Below are positions 8,344-16,783 of a DNA stretch of 47,118 bases, piece after piece. Below the pieces are notes generated by a model. That model was not told the origin of the DNA and ran no database searches. It worked only from the letters and a program-made list of their open reading frames with translations. The first letter of the stretch is position 1; each line of letters starts with the position of its first letter. The position numbers and the translations under genes were made by a program. Origin of the DNA: Bacteroidaceae bacterium (GTDB taxonomy: Bacteria; Bacteroidota; Bacteroidia; Bacteroidales; Bacteroidaceae); NCBI GenBank assembly GCA_017548165.1, contig JAFYMW010000002.1, positions 1 to 47,118 of the forward strand. Direction: 5' to 3'.

Positions 8344-9513
8344 ATGATAAAGCCAGCAGACAGACTTGCCTCTGTCAACGAATACTATTTCTCACGCAAA
8401 CTCAAGGAGGTTGCCGCTATGAATGCCCAGGGGATGGACATCATCTCTCTGGCCATAGGCAGCCCCGACATGCCTCCTTCCGACTCTACCATAGAGACCC
8501 TGTGCAACGAAGCTCGCAAGGCCGATGCCCATGGTTATCAGCCCACAACCGGCATACCCCAATTGCGTCAGGCGATGGCCAACTTCTACAAGCGCTGGTA
8601 CAATGTGGAGCTCAATCCCAACAATGAAATCCAACCTCTCATAGGTTCAAAGGAGGGCATACTGCATGTCACTCTTGCCTTCGTCAACCCTGGCGATGGT
8701 GTACTGGTGCCCAACCCTGGTTATCCCACCTACACCTCGTTGAGCAAACTGCTGGGTGCACGAATCGTAAACTATGACCTTGTGGAGAGCAACGGTTGGC
8801 AACCTGACTTCGAACAACTTGAGCAGATGGACCTCACGGGTATCAAGTTGATGTGGACAAACTATCCCAATATGCCCACTGGTGGTCAGGCGCAGATGAA
8901 GACCTACGAAAGATTGGTGCGCTTTGCCAAGGAGCACGACATCGTCGTGGTGAACGACAACCCCTACTCCTTCATCCTCAACGAGGGCGAGAAGCTGAGC
9001 ATCCTTCAGGTTGAGGGTGCCAAGGATTGTTGCATAGAATTCAACTCCATGTCCAAGAGCCACAACATGCCCGGTTGGCGTGTGGGCATGCTTACCACCA
9101 ATAGTGAGTTCATCTCATGGATTCTGAAGGTGAAGAGCAACATAGATAGCGGCACCTTCCGTGCACTCCAACTGGCGGCCGCTCAGGCATATGACAATAC
9201 CGAGGAGTGGCACTCTGTGGCGAATATCCAAACCTATGCCAACCGTCGTGCCATGGCCCGCGAGATAATGGACACCTTGCATTGCTCTTATGATATGAAT
9301 CAAGTGGGTATGTTCCTCTGGGGCAGAATACCCGACTCCTATAGCAATGTAGAGGAACTCACCGAGCGCGTACTTCACGAGGCAAGGGTGTTCATCACAC
9401 CGGGTTTCATCTTCGGTTCCAATGGTGAGAGATACTTGCGCATCAGCCTTTGCGCCAAGGACGAGAAGTTCAAGGAAGCCGTCGCACGCATCAAGGCTCT
9501 AAAATGGCAATAA
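8344..9513 (+). CDS. Class I/II PLP aminotransferase, probably aromatic
   Basis: A 389-residue fold-type I pyridoxal phosphate enzyme. The block SMSKSHNMPGWRVGM contains the Schiff-base Lys (in SKSHNMPGWR) and the phosphate-binding Arg. NPGYPTY, NYPNMPTGG and VVNDNPYSF are the standard cofactor-pocket motifs, and the C-terminal YLRISLC holds the substrate carboxylate Arg. Its place between prephenate dehydratase and DAHP synthase/chorismate mutase implies that it transaminates phenylpyruvate and hydroxyphenylpyruvate to Phe and Tyr, or prephenate itself. Related enzymes also act on LL-diaminopimelate or aspartate, so specificity is inferred from context only. Confidence 0.88.
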   Translation: MIKPADRLASVNEYYFSRKLKEVAAMNAQGMDIISLAIGSPDMPPSDSTIETLCNEARKADAHGYQPTTGIPQLRQAMANFYKRWYNVELNPNNEIQPLIGSKEGILHVTLAFVNPGDGVLVPNPGYPTYTSLSKLLGARIVNYDLVESNGWQPDFEQLEQMDLTGIKLMWTNYPNMPTGGQAQMKTYERLVRFAKEHDIVVVNDNPYSFILNEGEKLSILQVEGAKDCCIEFNSMSKSHNMPGWRVGMLTTNSEFISWILKVKSNIDSGTFRALQLAAAQAYDNTEEWHSVANIQTYANRRAMAREIMDTLHCSYDMNQVGMFLWGRIPDSYSNVEELTERVLHEARVFITPGFIFGSNGERYLRISLCAKDEKFKEAVARIKALKWQ

Positions 9514-9546
9514 TGCCTTCAAAAAAGACATCATATCGTCAAGACA

Positions 9547-9600
9547 CAGACAATACGTTGAATGAAGCCAGACAATACATTGAATAAGGTCAGACAATAT
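9547..9600 (+). repeat. 22-bp tandem repeat in the DAHP synthase leader
   Basis: Two full 22-bp copies (9547-9568 and 9569-9590) and a partial third (from 9591) each begin CAGACAATA; the two full copies continue with C, one variable base and TTGAAT. GACAATA occurs again at 9663-9669, right at the ATG of the DAHP synthase gene. The 155-base gap between the aminotransferase and DAHP synthase holds little else, so the copies may be operator sites, but that is inference. Confidence 0.7.
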
Positions 9601-9668
9601 AACGACCCAAAACGAGACTACCAAACACTGACAAACATAACACATAGACACCACCACACACTGACAAT

Positions 9669-10730
9669 ATGGAATTAGACTTGCAGCCCCTCGATCTCCC
9701 TTGTAGCACGGAGAGACCATTTATAATCACAGGCCCCTGCTCTGCCGAGACAGAGGATCAGGTAATGAACACCGCCAAGCAACTGGCAGGCAAGGGTTTT
9801 CACATCTTCCGTGCAGGTATATGGAAACCTCGTACCAAGCCTGGAGGTTTTGAAGGCAACGGAGAAAAAGCTCTGCCTTGGATGCAGATGGTGAAGAAGG
9901 AAACTGGTCTACTCACCGCCACCGAGGTGGCAACTCCCGAACATGTGGAACTGGCACTTAAATACGGCATCGATGTCCTGTGGATAGGTGCACGAACCAC
10001 CGCCAACCCCTTTGCCATGCAATCCCTTGCCGATGCACTTAAAGGCGTGGATGTGCCTGTATTGGTAAAGAACCCCGTAAACCCCGACCTCGAACTGTGG
10101 ATTGGTGCCTTGCAACGCCTCAATGGTGCCGGCATCAAGCGTTTGGGTGCCATACATCGTGGTTTCACCAGTTATGAGAAGAAACTATATCGCAATGTGC
10201 CCATGTGGCAGATTCCTATCGAGTTGCACCGTCGCATGCCCAACCTGCCCATCATCAACGACCCAAGCCACATAAGTGGTCGACGCGACCTCATCGCTCC
10301 TCTTTGCCAACAGGCTATGGACCTTGGCATGGACGGACTGATGGTGGAGAGCCATTGCGACCCCGACAAGGCCTGGAGCGATGCTTCACAACAGGTTACT
10401 CCCGATGTGCTCGACTATATCCTGTCCATGCTCACCATACGCGAAACCGTGGACCTTACCGCCTCGCTCAGCACCCTGCGCAAGGGCATTGACGAGATTG
10501 ACAATGAACTCATCGACCTGCTTGCCAAGCGCATGGGCATATCCCGCGAGATTGGTGCATACAAGCGCGACAATGGCATGACCATCGTGCAGACAAAGCG
10601 TTATAGCGAGATTCTGGACAAGCGTGCCGCACAGGGTGTGCTGAAGGGCATTGATGCCGAGTGTATCAAGAAAATCTTCGAATGCATACACGAGGAGAGC
10701 GTGCGCCAGCAGGTGGAACTTTTACGTTAA
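9669..10730 (+). CDS. Bifunctional DAHP synthase / chorismate mutase
   Basis: Catalyses the first step of the shikimate pathway (PEP plus erythrose-4-phosphate) and, in the tail, chorismate to prephenate. Residues 1 to about 255 are a type I-beta DAHP synthase of the KDPS-like group: GPCSAETEDQV, FRAGIWKPRTKPGGFEG, WIGARTTANPFAMQ, LVKNPVNPD and INDPSHISGRRD are in order and include the metal and PEP ligands. Residues 265-353 are an AroQ-type mutase, with LRKGIDEIDNELIDLLAKRM, ISREIGAYK and IHEESVRQQ. In this fusion type the mutase domain commonly lets prephenate feed back on the synthase. It sits between the Phe and Tyr branch genes, so all of the terminal pathway is here. Confidence 0.93.
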   Translation: MELDLQPLDLPCSTERPFIITGPCSAETEDQVMNTAKQLAGKGFHIFRAGIWKPRTKPGGFEGNGEKALPWMQMVKKETGLLTATEVATPEHVELALKYGIDVLWIGARTTANPFAMQSLADALKGVDVPVLVKNPVNPDLELWIGALQRLNGAGIKRLGAIHRGFTSYEKKLYRNVPMWQIPIELHRRMPNLPIINDPSHISGRRDLIAPLCQQAMDLGMDGLMVESHCDPDKAWSDASQQVTPDVLDYILSMLTIRETVDLTASLSTLRKGIDEIDNELIDLLAKRMGISREIGAYKRDNGMTIVQTKRYSEILDKRAAQGVLKGIDAECIKKIFECIHEESVRQQVELLR

Positions 10731-10749
10731 GCCATAAGGGCAGACCCAG

Positions 10750-10797
10750 ACTTGTTTGAGTTATGCCTTGGCGAGTAAAAGAAGAACAAAGTTCAAC
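10750..10797 (+). repeat. Dispersed intergenic repeat, copy 1 (GCCTTGGCGAG type)
   Basis: A 48-base stretch with the core GTTTGAGTTATGCCTTGGCG and an end GTTCAAC. It aligns with 13617-13664 apart from a few indels and substitutions. It occupies the gap between the DAHP synthase and prephenate dehydrogenase genes, so if it is transcribed it separates them within the operon. No coding frame is conserved between the two copies. Confidence 0.65.
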
Positions 10798-10832
10798 TTA
10801 TAAATAAGTAAAGATAAGGTATAGTATAAAAG

Positions 10833-11606
10833 ATGAGAATACTTATCCTCGGCGCCGGCAAGATGGGAAGTTTCTTCACCGATGTGTTGAGCTTTGACCA
10901 CGAATGTGCCGTCTACGAAGTGGACACCCGACGCATGCGTTTTCTCTACAACACGCAGCGTTTCACCACCCTTCAGGAGATTGACGACTTTCGTCCAGAA
11001 CTTGTCATAAATGCCGTTACGCTGAAGTACACTCTCTCCGTCTTTCAGGAGGTCATACCCCACCTGCCCAAGGATTGCATCATCAGCGACATTTCGAGTG
11101 TGAAGACGGGGGTCCTCGAGTTCTATGAGCAGACCGGCATGCGCTATGTGAGCACACACCCCATGTTCGGTCCCACCTTTGCCAACCTGGGCAAACTGAG
11201 CACCGAGAATGCCATCGTCATCACTCAGGGAGATTACATGGGACGCATATTCTTCATGGACCTATACCGCCGTCTGGGACTGAATGTGCACGAATACTCC
11301 TTCGACGAGCACGACGAGGCCATGGCCTATTCCCTGTCCGTGCCTTTCGTAAGCACCTTCGTCTTCTCTGCCGTGATGAAGCACCAGGATGCACCCGGCA
11401 CCACCTTCAAACGTCATCACAAGATAGCGCGTGGCGTACTCTCGGAAGACGACACTCTCTTGAGGGAAATCCTCTTCAACCCACGCACAAAGAGTCATGT
11501 GGAGAACATCCGTGCCGAGCTGAAGCAACTCATCCAGATTATCGACGACAAGGACGAGGAAGCGATGTATGCCTACCTGACCAAGATTCGCAAGAACATA
11601 GAATAA
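10833..11606 (+). CDS. tyrA: Prephenate dehydrogenase
   Basis: Oxidatively decarboxylates prephenate to 4-hydroxyphenylpyruvate for tyrosine. The 257-residue protein opens with the NAD(P) Rossmann motif MRILILGAGKMGSFF. ISDISSVKTGV and THPMFGPTFANLG are the dehydrogenase catalytic blocks, with the catalytic His in THPMFGP. The helical C-terminal half includes HDEAMAYSLSVPF. No ACT domain follows, so tyrosine control is not built in by that route. Last of the four aromatic genes; the 102-base gap before it contains the dispersed repeat. The length is typical for Bacteroidetes TyrA. Confidence 0.9.
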   Translation: MRILILGAGKMGSFFTDVLSFDHECAVYEVDTRRMRFLYNTQRFTTLQEIDDFRPELVINAVTLKYTLSVFQEVIPHLPKDCIISDISSVKTGVLEFYEQTGMRYVSTHPMFGPTFANLGKLSTENAIVITQGDYMGRIFFMDLYRRLGLNVHEYSFDEHDEAMAYSLSVPFVSTFVFSAVMKHQDAPGTTFKRHHKIARGVLSEDDTLLREILFNPRTKSHVENIRAELKQLIQIIDDKDEEAMYAYLTKIRKNIE

Positions 11607-11625
11607 CCCACACACCATCACAACG

Positions 11626-12111
11626 ATGAAACGCATTGGCCTCCTGTCAGACACGCACGGTTATTGGGACGAACGCTATGCACGCTATTTAGCCGAGTGC
11701 GACGAGATATGGCATGCCGGGGACATAGGTTCTCCGGAGTTGGCCAAGCGCCTGAACGACATCCGCCCACTGAAGGCCGTCTACGGCAATATCGACGGAG
11801 GAGAATTGCGGCGCACCTACACCGACATACTCCGTTGGCAATGCGAGGAAACCCGTATAATGATGACGCACATAGGCGGTTATCCTGGCAAATACGATCC
11901 CAGGATTCGCAAGCAACTCCTTGCCGACCCTCCCGACCTTTTCATCAGCGGACATAGCCACATACTGAAGGTGCAATACGCCCCTGCCCTCTCCTGCCTC
12001 CACATCAACCCCGGAGCAGCAGGTCTGCAAGGATGGCACACCGTACGCACCCTTGTCCGCTTCACCATCGACGGGAAACAGTTCAAGGACCTGGAAGTGA
12101 TAGAGATATGA
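11626..12111 (+). CDS. YfcE/MJ0936-type metallophosphoesterase
   Basis: A compact 161-residue phosphodiesterase of the calcineurin-like superfamily. All metal-site blocks can be read: LLSDTHGY, HAGDIGS, YGNIDGG, MTHIGGYPGKYD and SGHSHILK, supplying the Asp, Asn and His ligands of two metals. The physiological substrate of this family is unclear. It begins 19 bases after tyrA, and its TGA overlaps the ATG of the DUF554 gene (ATGA), so it is part of the same transcript as the next two genes. Confidence 0.9.
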   Translation: MKRIGLLSDTHGYWDERYARYLAECDEIWHAGDIGSPELAKRLNDIRPLKAVYGNIDGGELRRTYTDILRWQCEETRIMMTHIGGYPGKYDPRIRKQLLADPPDLFISGHSHILKVQYAPALSCLHINPGAAGLQGWHTVRTLVRFTIDGKQFKDLEVIEI

Positions 12112-12821
12112 TCGGCACCATAGTCAACACCTGCACAATCATCATCGGCAGCATTGCCGGAGCAGCACTGAAGCAACGCATCCGCCCTCAGTGGCAAGGT
12201 GTGCTATACACCGCCATGGGACTTGCCTCGCTTGCCCTCGGCTTCAATGCCGTATGCAACAATATGCCCAAGAGCCAATACCCCGTGCTCTTCGTTGTCT
12301 CCCTGGCTTTAGGCTCGCTTCTTGGCACCATGCTCAATCTGTCCGGAAGGTTCGATGCCCTTGTTGACAAACTAAAGAAAGGCAAGCCCTCACAACCCGG
12401 CAAGAACCTGGCACAGGGCCTCTCAACCGGAATACTACTCTATTGCATCGGCACATTTAGCATCCTGGGCCCCATAAACAGTGCCCTCCTGGGCGATGAG
12501 ACCTTCCTGCTCACCAATGCTACCCTGGACCTCGTCACCAGTGCCGTACTTGCCGCCACCTACGGCTATGGCATGGCATGGGCTGCACCCGTGCTGTTCT
12601 GCTGGCAAGGCTCGTGGTATATGATAGCCAAACTCTTTGGCGACATCATTCCCCAGGAGATGATATGCGAAATGAGCATCGTTGGCGGAACCCTGATTGC
12701 CGCATCGGGCCTGGGCATTTTGGGCATCAAGGATTGCAAAACGCTGAACCTTCTGCCCTCGCTCTTCGTACCCGTTGTGTTCTTTATACTGAAATCCCTA
12801 CTTCAATCATTTGGCTTATGA
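12108..12821 (+). CDS. DUF554 family membrane protein
   Basis: A 237-residue integral membrane protein of the DUF554 (YdfK-like) family, function unknown, with about six or seven hydrophobic segments. MIGTIVNTCTIIIGSIAGAA at the N-terminus and the glycine-rich FSILGPINSALLGD in the middle are characteristic. The frame stays open upstream to 12033, but the ATG at 12108 is chosen because it overlaps the preceding stop by four bases (ATGA) and gives the conserved N-terminus. The end overlaps trmO in the same way. Confidence 0.85.
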   Translation: MIGTIVNTCTIIIGSIAGAALKQRIRPQWQGVLYTAMGLASLALGFNAVCNNMPKSQYPVLFVVSLALGSLLGTMLNLSGRFDALVDKLKKGKPSQPGKNLAQGLSTGILLYCIGTFSILGPINSALLGDETFLLTNATLDLVTSAVLAATYGYGMAWAAPVLFCWQGSWYMIAKLFGDIIPQEMICEMSIVGGTLIAASGLGILGIKDCKTLNLLPSLFVPVVFFILKSLLQSFGL

Positions 12822-13480
12822 TAACGATAGCACATATCTATAACGACTTTGACGGCAAGTTCGGCATCCCTCGCCAAAGTGGTTTGGTTGAGGGGCTGGA
12901 TGCACGGATTGTATTCTGCCCTGAGTATCGCAATGTCGAAGCTCTGCGCGGACTTGAAGGCTTCTCGCACATCTGGCTACTATGGGATTTCAGTCAGGCA
13001 CACTCCGACAAGTGGTCACCCACCGTTCGTCCTCCCCGTCTGGGTGGTAACAAGCGCATGGGTGTTTGGGCAACACGTTCACCTTTCCGTCCCAACAACA
13101 TCGGTCTCTCGTCCGTTAGGATAACACGAATAGAACTCGACACCCCAGAGGGTCCCGTAATCCACGTGGAGGGTGCCGACCTTATGAATGGCACACCCAT
13201 TCTGGACATCAAACCCTACCTTCCCTTTACCGACTCGCACCCCGATGCCTCGGCAGGCTGGACTACGGAAACTCACAACGACACCCTGCAAGTCAGCATC
13301 ACCGACTCTGTCCGTCAGAAATACAATTTCACCCCACGTCAATGGCAAGCCATCGAAAGCATCCTTGCCAGCGACCCCCGTCCCCACTATCAGAACGATC
13401 CCGAGCGCATATATAGTTTTGAGTTCAAGGGTATAACTATAAACTTCAAGGTGCAAGACAATATTGCCATCGTCATATAG
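12818..13480 (+). CDS. trmO: tRNA (adenine37-N6)-methyltransferase TrmO
   Basis: Methylates N6 of the t6A37 base in tRNAs reading ANN codons, using SAM. The 220-residue protein has the YaeB/TsaA beta-barrel: FGIPRQSGLVEGLDARIVF, the signature FRPNNIGLSSVRI, and GADLMNGTPILDIKPYLPF, with the C-terminal RQWQAIESILASDPRPHY segment. The frame is open back to 12578, but the start at 12818 overlaps the DUF554 stop (ATGA) and matches the family N-terminus. It is followed at once by a terminator. Confidence 0.92.
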   Translation: MITIAHIYNDFDGKFGIPRQSGLVEGLDARIVFCPEYRNVEALRGLEGFSHIWLLWDFSQAHSDKWSPTVRPPRLGGNKRMGVWATRSPFRPNNIGLSSVRITRIELDTPEGPVIHVEGADLMNGTPILDIKPYLPFTDSHPDASAGWTTETHNDTLQVSITDSVRQKYNFTPRQWQAIESILASDPRPHYQNDPERIYSFEFKGITINFKVQDNIAIVI

Positions 13481-13483
13481 ACA

Positions 13484-13531
13484 CAAAAAGAGGACTGCCT
13501 GTCATCATGCTACAAGCAATCCTCTTTTTTT
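13484..13531 (+). terminator. Rho-independent terminator after trmO
   Basis: AAAAAGAGGACTGC at 13485-13498 pairs, with one mismatch, with the GCAATCCTCTTTTTT segment at 13516-13530, and the right arm runs into a T tract. It lies within 10 bases of the trmO stop. Confidence 0.88.
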
Positions 13532-13536
13532 AGTTT

Positions 13537-13704
13537 ATCCCAAATCGGTCATTAGCGTTATGATGGTAATAGTCTTATTTTTGACCCTTTTCGTTAAGCC
13601 AATTGAGCGGACTCAAACTCGTTTGAAGTTAGCCTTGGCGAGAAAAGTTCGAATATAATTCAACAGATGTTTTGCGCGTAACAGTCTAATGACCGATTTG
13701 GGAT
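13537..13704. repeat. CGGTCATTAG hairpin element, copy 1 (expanded loop)
   Basis: Two 19-base arms are perfect inverted repeats: 13537-13555 contains CCAAATCGGTCATTAG and 13686-13704 contains its complement. The 130-base space between them holds the GCCTTGGCGAG repeat, and the bases next to the right arm (GCGTAACAGT) match the complement of the short loop of copy 2 at 45584-45626. This copy therefore looks like the simple hairpin with an insertion in its loop. It lies between converging genes (trmO and manA). Confidence 0.75.
13617..13664 (+). repeat. Dispersed intergenic repeat, copy 2 (GCCTTGGCGAG type)
   Basis: Same family as 10750-10797: it shares GTTTGA, GCCTTGGCGAG, an AAAAG run and TTCAAC in the same order and orientation. 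It is nested in the loop of the hairpin element at 13537-13704. Confidence 0.65.
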
Positions 13705-13768
13705 TATTCGTCAATCGTTGGTAGGTTCACTAGTTAATTCTAACCTGTGCATTTAACCTAACTCAACG

Positions 13769-14746
13769 TTAAACCTTATCAACATATACCTCCATTAGTT
13801 CCACCACGCCAGTTTCACCTATTGGAGTAATTGTAACATCAGCACATGAGGCTGGAATCAAACAACTTTGACCATACTTAAGTACCACAGATTCTCCTAT
13901 TTTGCACTCACCGGCAAGGCATATATAAATGAGGAAAGAATCCAAATGCTTTAGGTTGCGTTGCTTAGCCTCGTTGAGTTTAAGATTATTAACGGTAAAA
14001 TACTCACATTCGCACACCAGATTTGACTGATTCATGTCTTTGGTATAATTGACAGAATATTCCTTGTGCACAGCATAGTCTATAACGTCCTTTGCCAACT
14101 CTGTATGCAATTCACGAGGCTTACCATCCATACCCATACGACCATAGTCGTAGATTCGGTATGTGATATCACTGCTTTGCTGTACCTCTGCTATTAACGC
14201 ACCTCCACAAATGGCATGCACACGACCGGCAGGAATAAAGAATGCATCACCAGCACTGATGTAATGCTTTGCCAACACCTCACAAATGGTTCCATCCTCT
14301 ACCTTACGGCAATATTCCTCAGGAGTAACACTCTGAGCAAAACCCGCATAGAGATATGTTCCAGGCTTGGCATCCACCACATACCACATCTCAGTCTTGC
14401 CCATACAGCCATGACGCTCTGTGGCCTGTTCATTGTTTGGGTGTACTTGAATACTCAAATCGCTCTCAGCATCGATAAACTTTACCAACATAGGGAATTC
14501 ACCATTGAACTTCTCATGAACATATTTGCCCAATAGTTCTTCACCATACTCTGCCACCAACTGAGCAAGAGTCTTGCCCTTTTGGTCGCCATTGGCAACA
14601 ACAGATTCCTTGCCTGGCACGGCACTGACTTCCCAACTCTCGCCCACGGGCTCACAACTGGGGGCCATGCCCTTCATCTGCCTCAAGCGGGTACCGCCCC
14701 ACACAATAGGGAACAGGCTTGTCTCAAACAATAATGGATATAGCAT
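13769..14746 (-). CDS. manA: Mannose-6-phosphate isomerase, class I
   Basis: Interconverts mannose-6-phosphate and fructose-6-phosphate, feeding GDP-mannose for glycans or mannose catabolism; zinc enzyme. The 325-residue product has the short ManA layout: FIDAESDLSIQVHPNNEQA (zinc ligands Gln and His), KTEMWYVVDAKPG (zinc Glu), GDAFFIPAGRVHAI (zinc His) and EVQQSSDITYRIYDYGR. The frame extends upstream to 14947, but the start at 14746 gives MLYPLLFETSLFPIVWGGTR, the normal family beginning. A TATCTTCG box at 14774-14781, one mismatch from the -7 consensus, supports it. Transcribed toward trmO. Confidence 0.92.
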   Translation of the reverse strand: MLYPLLFETSLFPIVWGGTRLRQMKGMAPSCEPVGESWEVSAVPGKESVVANGDQKGKTLAQLVAEYGEELLGKYVHEKFNGEFPMLVKFIDAESDLSIQVHPNNEQATERHGCMGKTEMWYVVDAKPGTYLYAGFAQSVTPEEYCRKVEDGTICEVLAKHYISAGDAFFIPAGRVHAICGGALIAEVQQSSDITYRIYDYGRMGMDGKPRELHTELAKDVIDYAVHKEYSVNYTKDMNQSNLVCECEYFTVNNLKLNEAKQRNLKHLDSFLIYICLAGECKIGESVVLKYGQSCLIPASCADVTITPIGETGVVELMEVYVDKV

Positions 14747-14839
14747 TGTTGAAATTATATTAAAAATGATGTGCGAAGATACGAAAAAATGCAGATATTG
14801 AGGAGCAAACAGCATATTTATTATACATTTACATTGAAA

Positions 14840-14873
14840 TTGACATGAATAAGGTTTTATTTCACTACCTTTG
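14840..14873 (+). promoter_or_regulatory. Promoter for LpxL-like acyltransferase gene
   Basis: A perfect TACCTTTG -7 box at 14866-14873 with TTGAC at 14840-14844, a spacing of 21 bases. Transcription would begin near 14880, about 25 bases ahead of the ATG at 14905. It is divergent from manA. Confidence 0.6.
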
Positions 14874-14904
14874 AACTTCGTACGGAGATAGTAAAGCAAA
14901 AAAA

Positions 14905-15834
14905 ATGGAAACACAACTGAAATGGTATCACAATATATGTCTGGCAATGCTGTGGGGACTTTTCCTTTTTATCAGCATAACACCCAGATGTTTCAGGTAC
15001 TATATACTCAAACCCATCCTGGCATTGCTTCTTATCCTTTCGCATTACAGGCATAGGGTAATTGCAGAGAACCTGACCAAATCGTTCCCAGAGAAGAACA
15101 AGCAGGAGATAAAAAGACTGCTACGCAGCTACTACATCCACCTGGCAGAGGTGGCGGTTGACATTATCAGCCTGGTAGGTGCAAGTGAGAGGCGCAAGGA
15201 CAGGGCAGTGAACTGGGTGAACGCCAAAGAAGTGACAGAAAGACTGGACGGCAAGGACTGGATAGCCGTGGGTGCCCATTATGGTTGCTGGGAGTACCTG
15301 CCTCTATGGAGCAGGAAGCAGATGTGTAATACGTTCATGAGCGTGTACCATCCGATGAGCAGTGTGGTGTTCGATATGTTTTTCCTGCGCCTGCGAAGGT
15401 TCTCGGAAAACATCACCACCGTACCCATGAAAAGCACCATAACCTATTATCTGAGAAATCGCAACAAAGGCAAGGGTTTCATACTGGGACTTCTCTCCGA
15501 CCAGAGTCCGAACCTGAGGGCAGACACCCATTGGTTCCGTTTCCTGAACCAGGACACGGCATTCATAGACGGAGCAGAGAGTATTGCCACGAAATTCAAG
15601 ATACCCATTCTTTTTGCCTACACAAGACGTGTTGCCCCGGGCAGATACGAAGTAATACTGGAAGAAATCTACGACGGCAAGGAGGAGATTGCCCAGCACG
15701 AGATAACACAACGCTATGCTACCCGACTGGAGGAGATGATAAAAGAACAACCGGAACTCTGGATGTGGTCACACAAACGCTGGAAGCACACACCAGAAAA
15801 ACAAGAAAAATATTTTGGCACAAGCACTTGCTAG
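14905..15834 (+). CDS. LpxL/HtrB-type lysophospholipid/lipid A acyltransferase
   Basis: A 309-residue inner-membrane enzyme that adds a secondary acyl chain to lipid A or a related lipid at the cytoplasmic face. One hydrophobic segment (residues about 11-28, CLAMLWGLFLFISI) anchors it. AVGAHYGCWEYLPLWSRK carries the H-x4-E catalytic dyad (variant of HxxxxD/E), and GLLSDQSPN the second conserved block. The C-terminal ELWMWSHKRWKHTPE matches the W-x-HRRWK end typical of the LpxL family. The adjacent Stealth gene starts 33 bases later on the same strand. Confidence 0.9.
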   Translation: METQLKWYHNICLAMLWGLFLFISITPRCFRYYILKPILALLLILSHYRHRVIAENLTKSFPEKNKQEIKRLLRSYYIHLAEVAVDIISLVGASERRKDRAVNWVNAKEVTERLDGKDWIAVGAHYGCWEYLPLWSRKQMCNTFMSVYHPMSSVVFDMFFLRLRRFSENITTVPMKSTITYYLRNRNKGKGFILGLLSDQSPNLRADTHWFRFLNQDTAFIDGAESIATKFKIPILFAYTRRVAPGRYEVILEEIYDGKEEIAQHEITQRYATRLEEMIKEQPELWMWSHKRWKHTPEKQEKYFGTSTC

Positions 15835-15867
15835 ACACATTAAGCATCTTACTTAAAGACATACTCT

Positions 15868-16746
15868 ATGGACATAGTAATTACATACGTAAACGGACTT
15901 GATCCCGTATGGCAGAAGGAATACGAAAAGCATACCAACACCCCTATCCTGGAAAAGCGATTCCGAGACTGGGGCACACTGAAATACCTGTTCCGTGGCA
16001 TCGCGAAGAATATGCCATTTATACGTAAGGTGCATCTTGTCGTTTCCGGAGAAAGTCAGGTGCCAGAGTGGCTGAACAGAGAAACTGTAAATGTGGTACT
16101 ACACAAAGATATCATTCCCAAACAGTTTCTACCGACTTTCAATTGCAATCCCATTGAAATGCACTTGCACAACATTGAGGGTCTGGACGAAGAATATCTG
16201 TATTTTAATGACGATATGTTCCCACTCAAGCCATGCATACCTGAGGAGTTCTTTTGCAACGGACAAGGAGTAATAGGAATGAGCCACCACCTTCTCTCCC
16301 TTGACATGTACAAGAAGATATGCCGCAACTCAAACAGCGTTGCACGCAAGGCTCTTGGCATGAAAGAATCAATATGCTTCCTACGCCCTCAACATATATG
16401 CAGTCCAATGCTAAAGAGCATCTGCGAGGAGGTATACGAGAAGGCCAAGCCCTATATCCTCAAGACACTGACACGTACAAGGGAAAGTAACAACCTAAAC
16501 CAATATTTATTCCTTGATTATATGTACCTCAAGGGAAAGATTCTAAACAGAAGACTTTCGAAGAAGCATCTGTCATTAGGCATCACATCAACAAAAAAAC
16601 TAAGTACATTTCTTGAATCTCCGACACACACACTTGCTTGCATAAACGATGTGCAGATGAGCGAGGATAGATACAAAGAAATAAGAGACACATTACTCAT
16701 TACGTTCAACAAGCTACTCCCCCAAAAATCAAAATACGAAAAATAA
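15868..16746 (+). CDS. Stealth-family capsule-type sugar phosphotransferase
   Basis: A 292-residue protein of the Stealth family, whose members transfer sugar-1-phosphate units in capsular or surface glycans. The first conserved region is MDIVITYVNGLDPVW and the second contains RDWGTLKYLFRGIAKNMPFI, LPTFNCNPIEMHLHNIEGL and YLYFNDDMFPLKP. The latter has the Asp pair thought to bind metal. The C-terminal third is less conserved and rich in Lys and Arg. The protein is shorter than GlcNAc-1-phosphotransferase relatives but normal for bacterial members. It ends 37 bases from the converging GT2 gene. The donor sugar is unknown. Confidence 0.87.
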   Translation: MDIVITYVNGLDPVWQKEYEKHTNTPILEKRFRDWGTLKYLFRGIAKNMPFIRKVHLVVSGESQVPEWLNRETVNVVLHKDIIPKQFLPTFNCNPIEMHLHNIEGLDEEYLYFNDDMFPLKPCIPEEFFCNGQGVIGMSHHLLSLDMYKKICRNSNSVARKALGMKESICFLRPQHICSPMLKSICEEVYEKAKPYILKTLTRTRESNNLNQYLFLDYMYLKGKILNRRLSKKHLSLGITSTKKLSTFLESPTHTLACINDVQMSEDRYKEIRDTLLITFNKLLPQKSKYEK

Positions 16747-16783
16747 AAAATCCTTTAGTCACTGCTGTGGCATTTCCATAAAA

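Noticed and set aside
12033-12107. Longer DUF554 start
   Set aside because: Overlaps the phosphoesterase out of frame and adds residues unlike the family; ATG at 12108 with ATGA overlap is better.
13464-13658. 64-residue frame after trmO
   Set aside because: It passes through the terminator and the hairpin repeat and has no sign of selection.
14747-14947. N-terminal extension of manA
   Set aside because: It would run into the promoter region of the divergent acyltransferase gene and adds residues not found in ManA.
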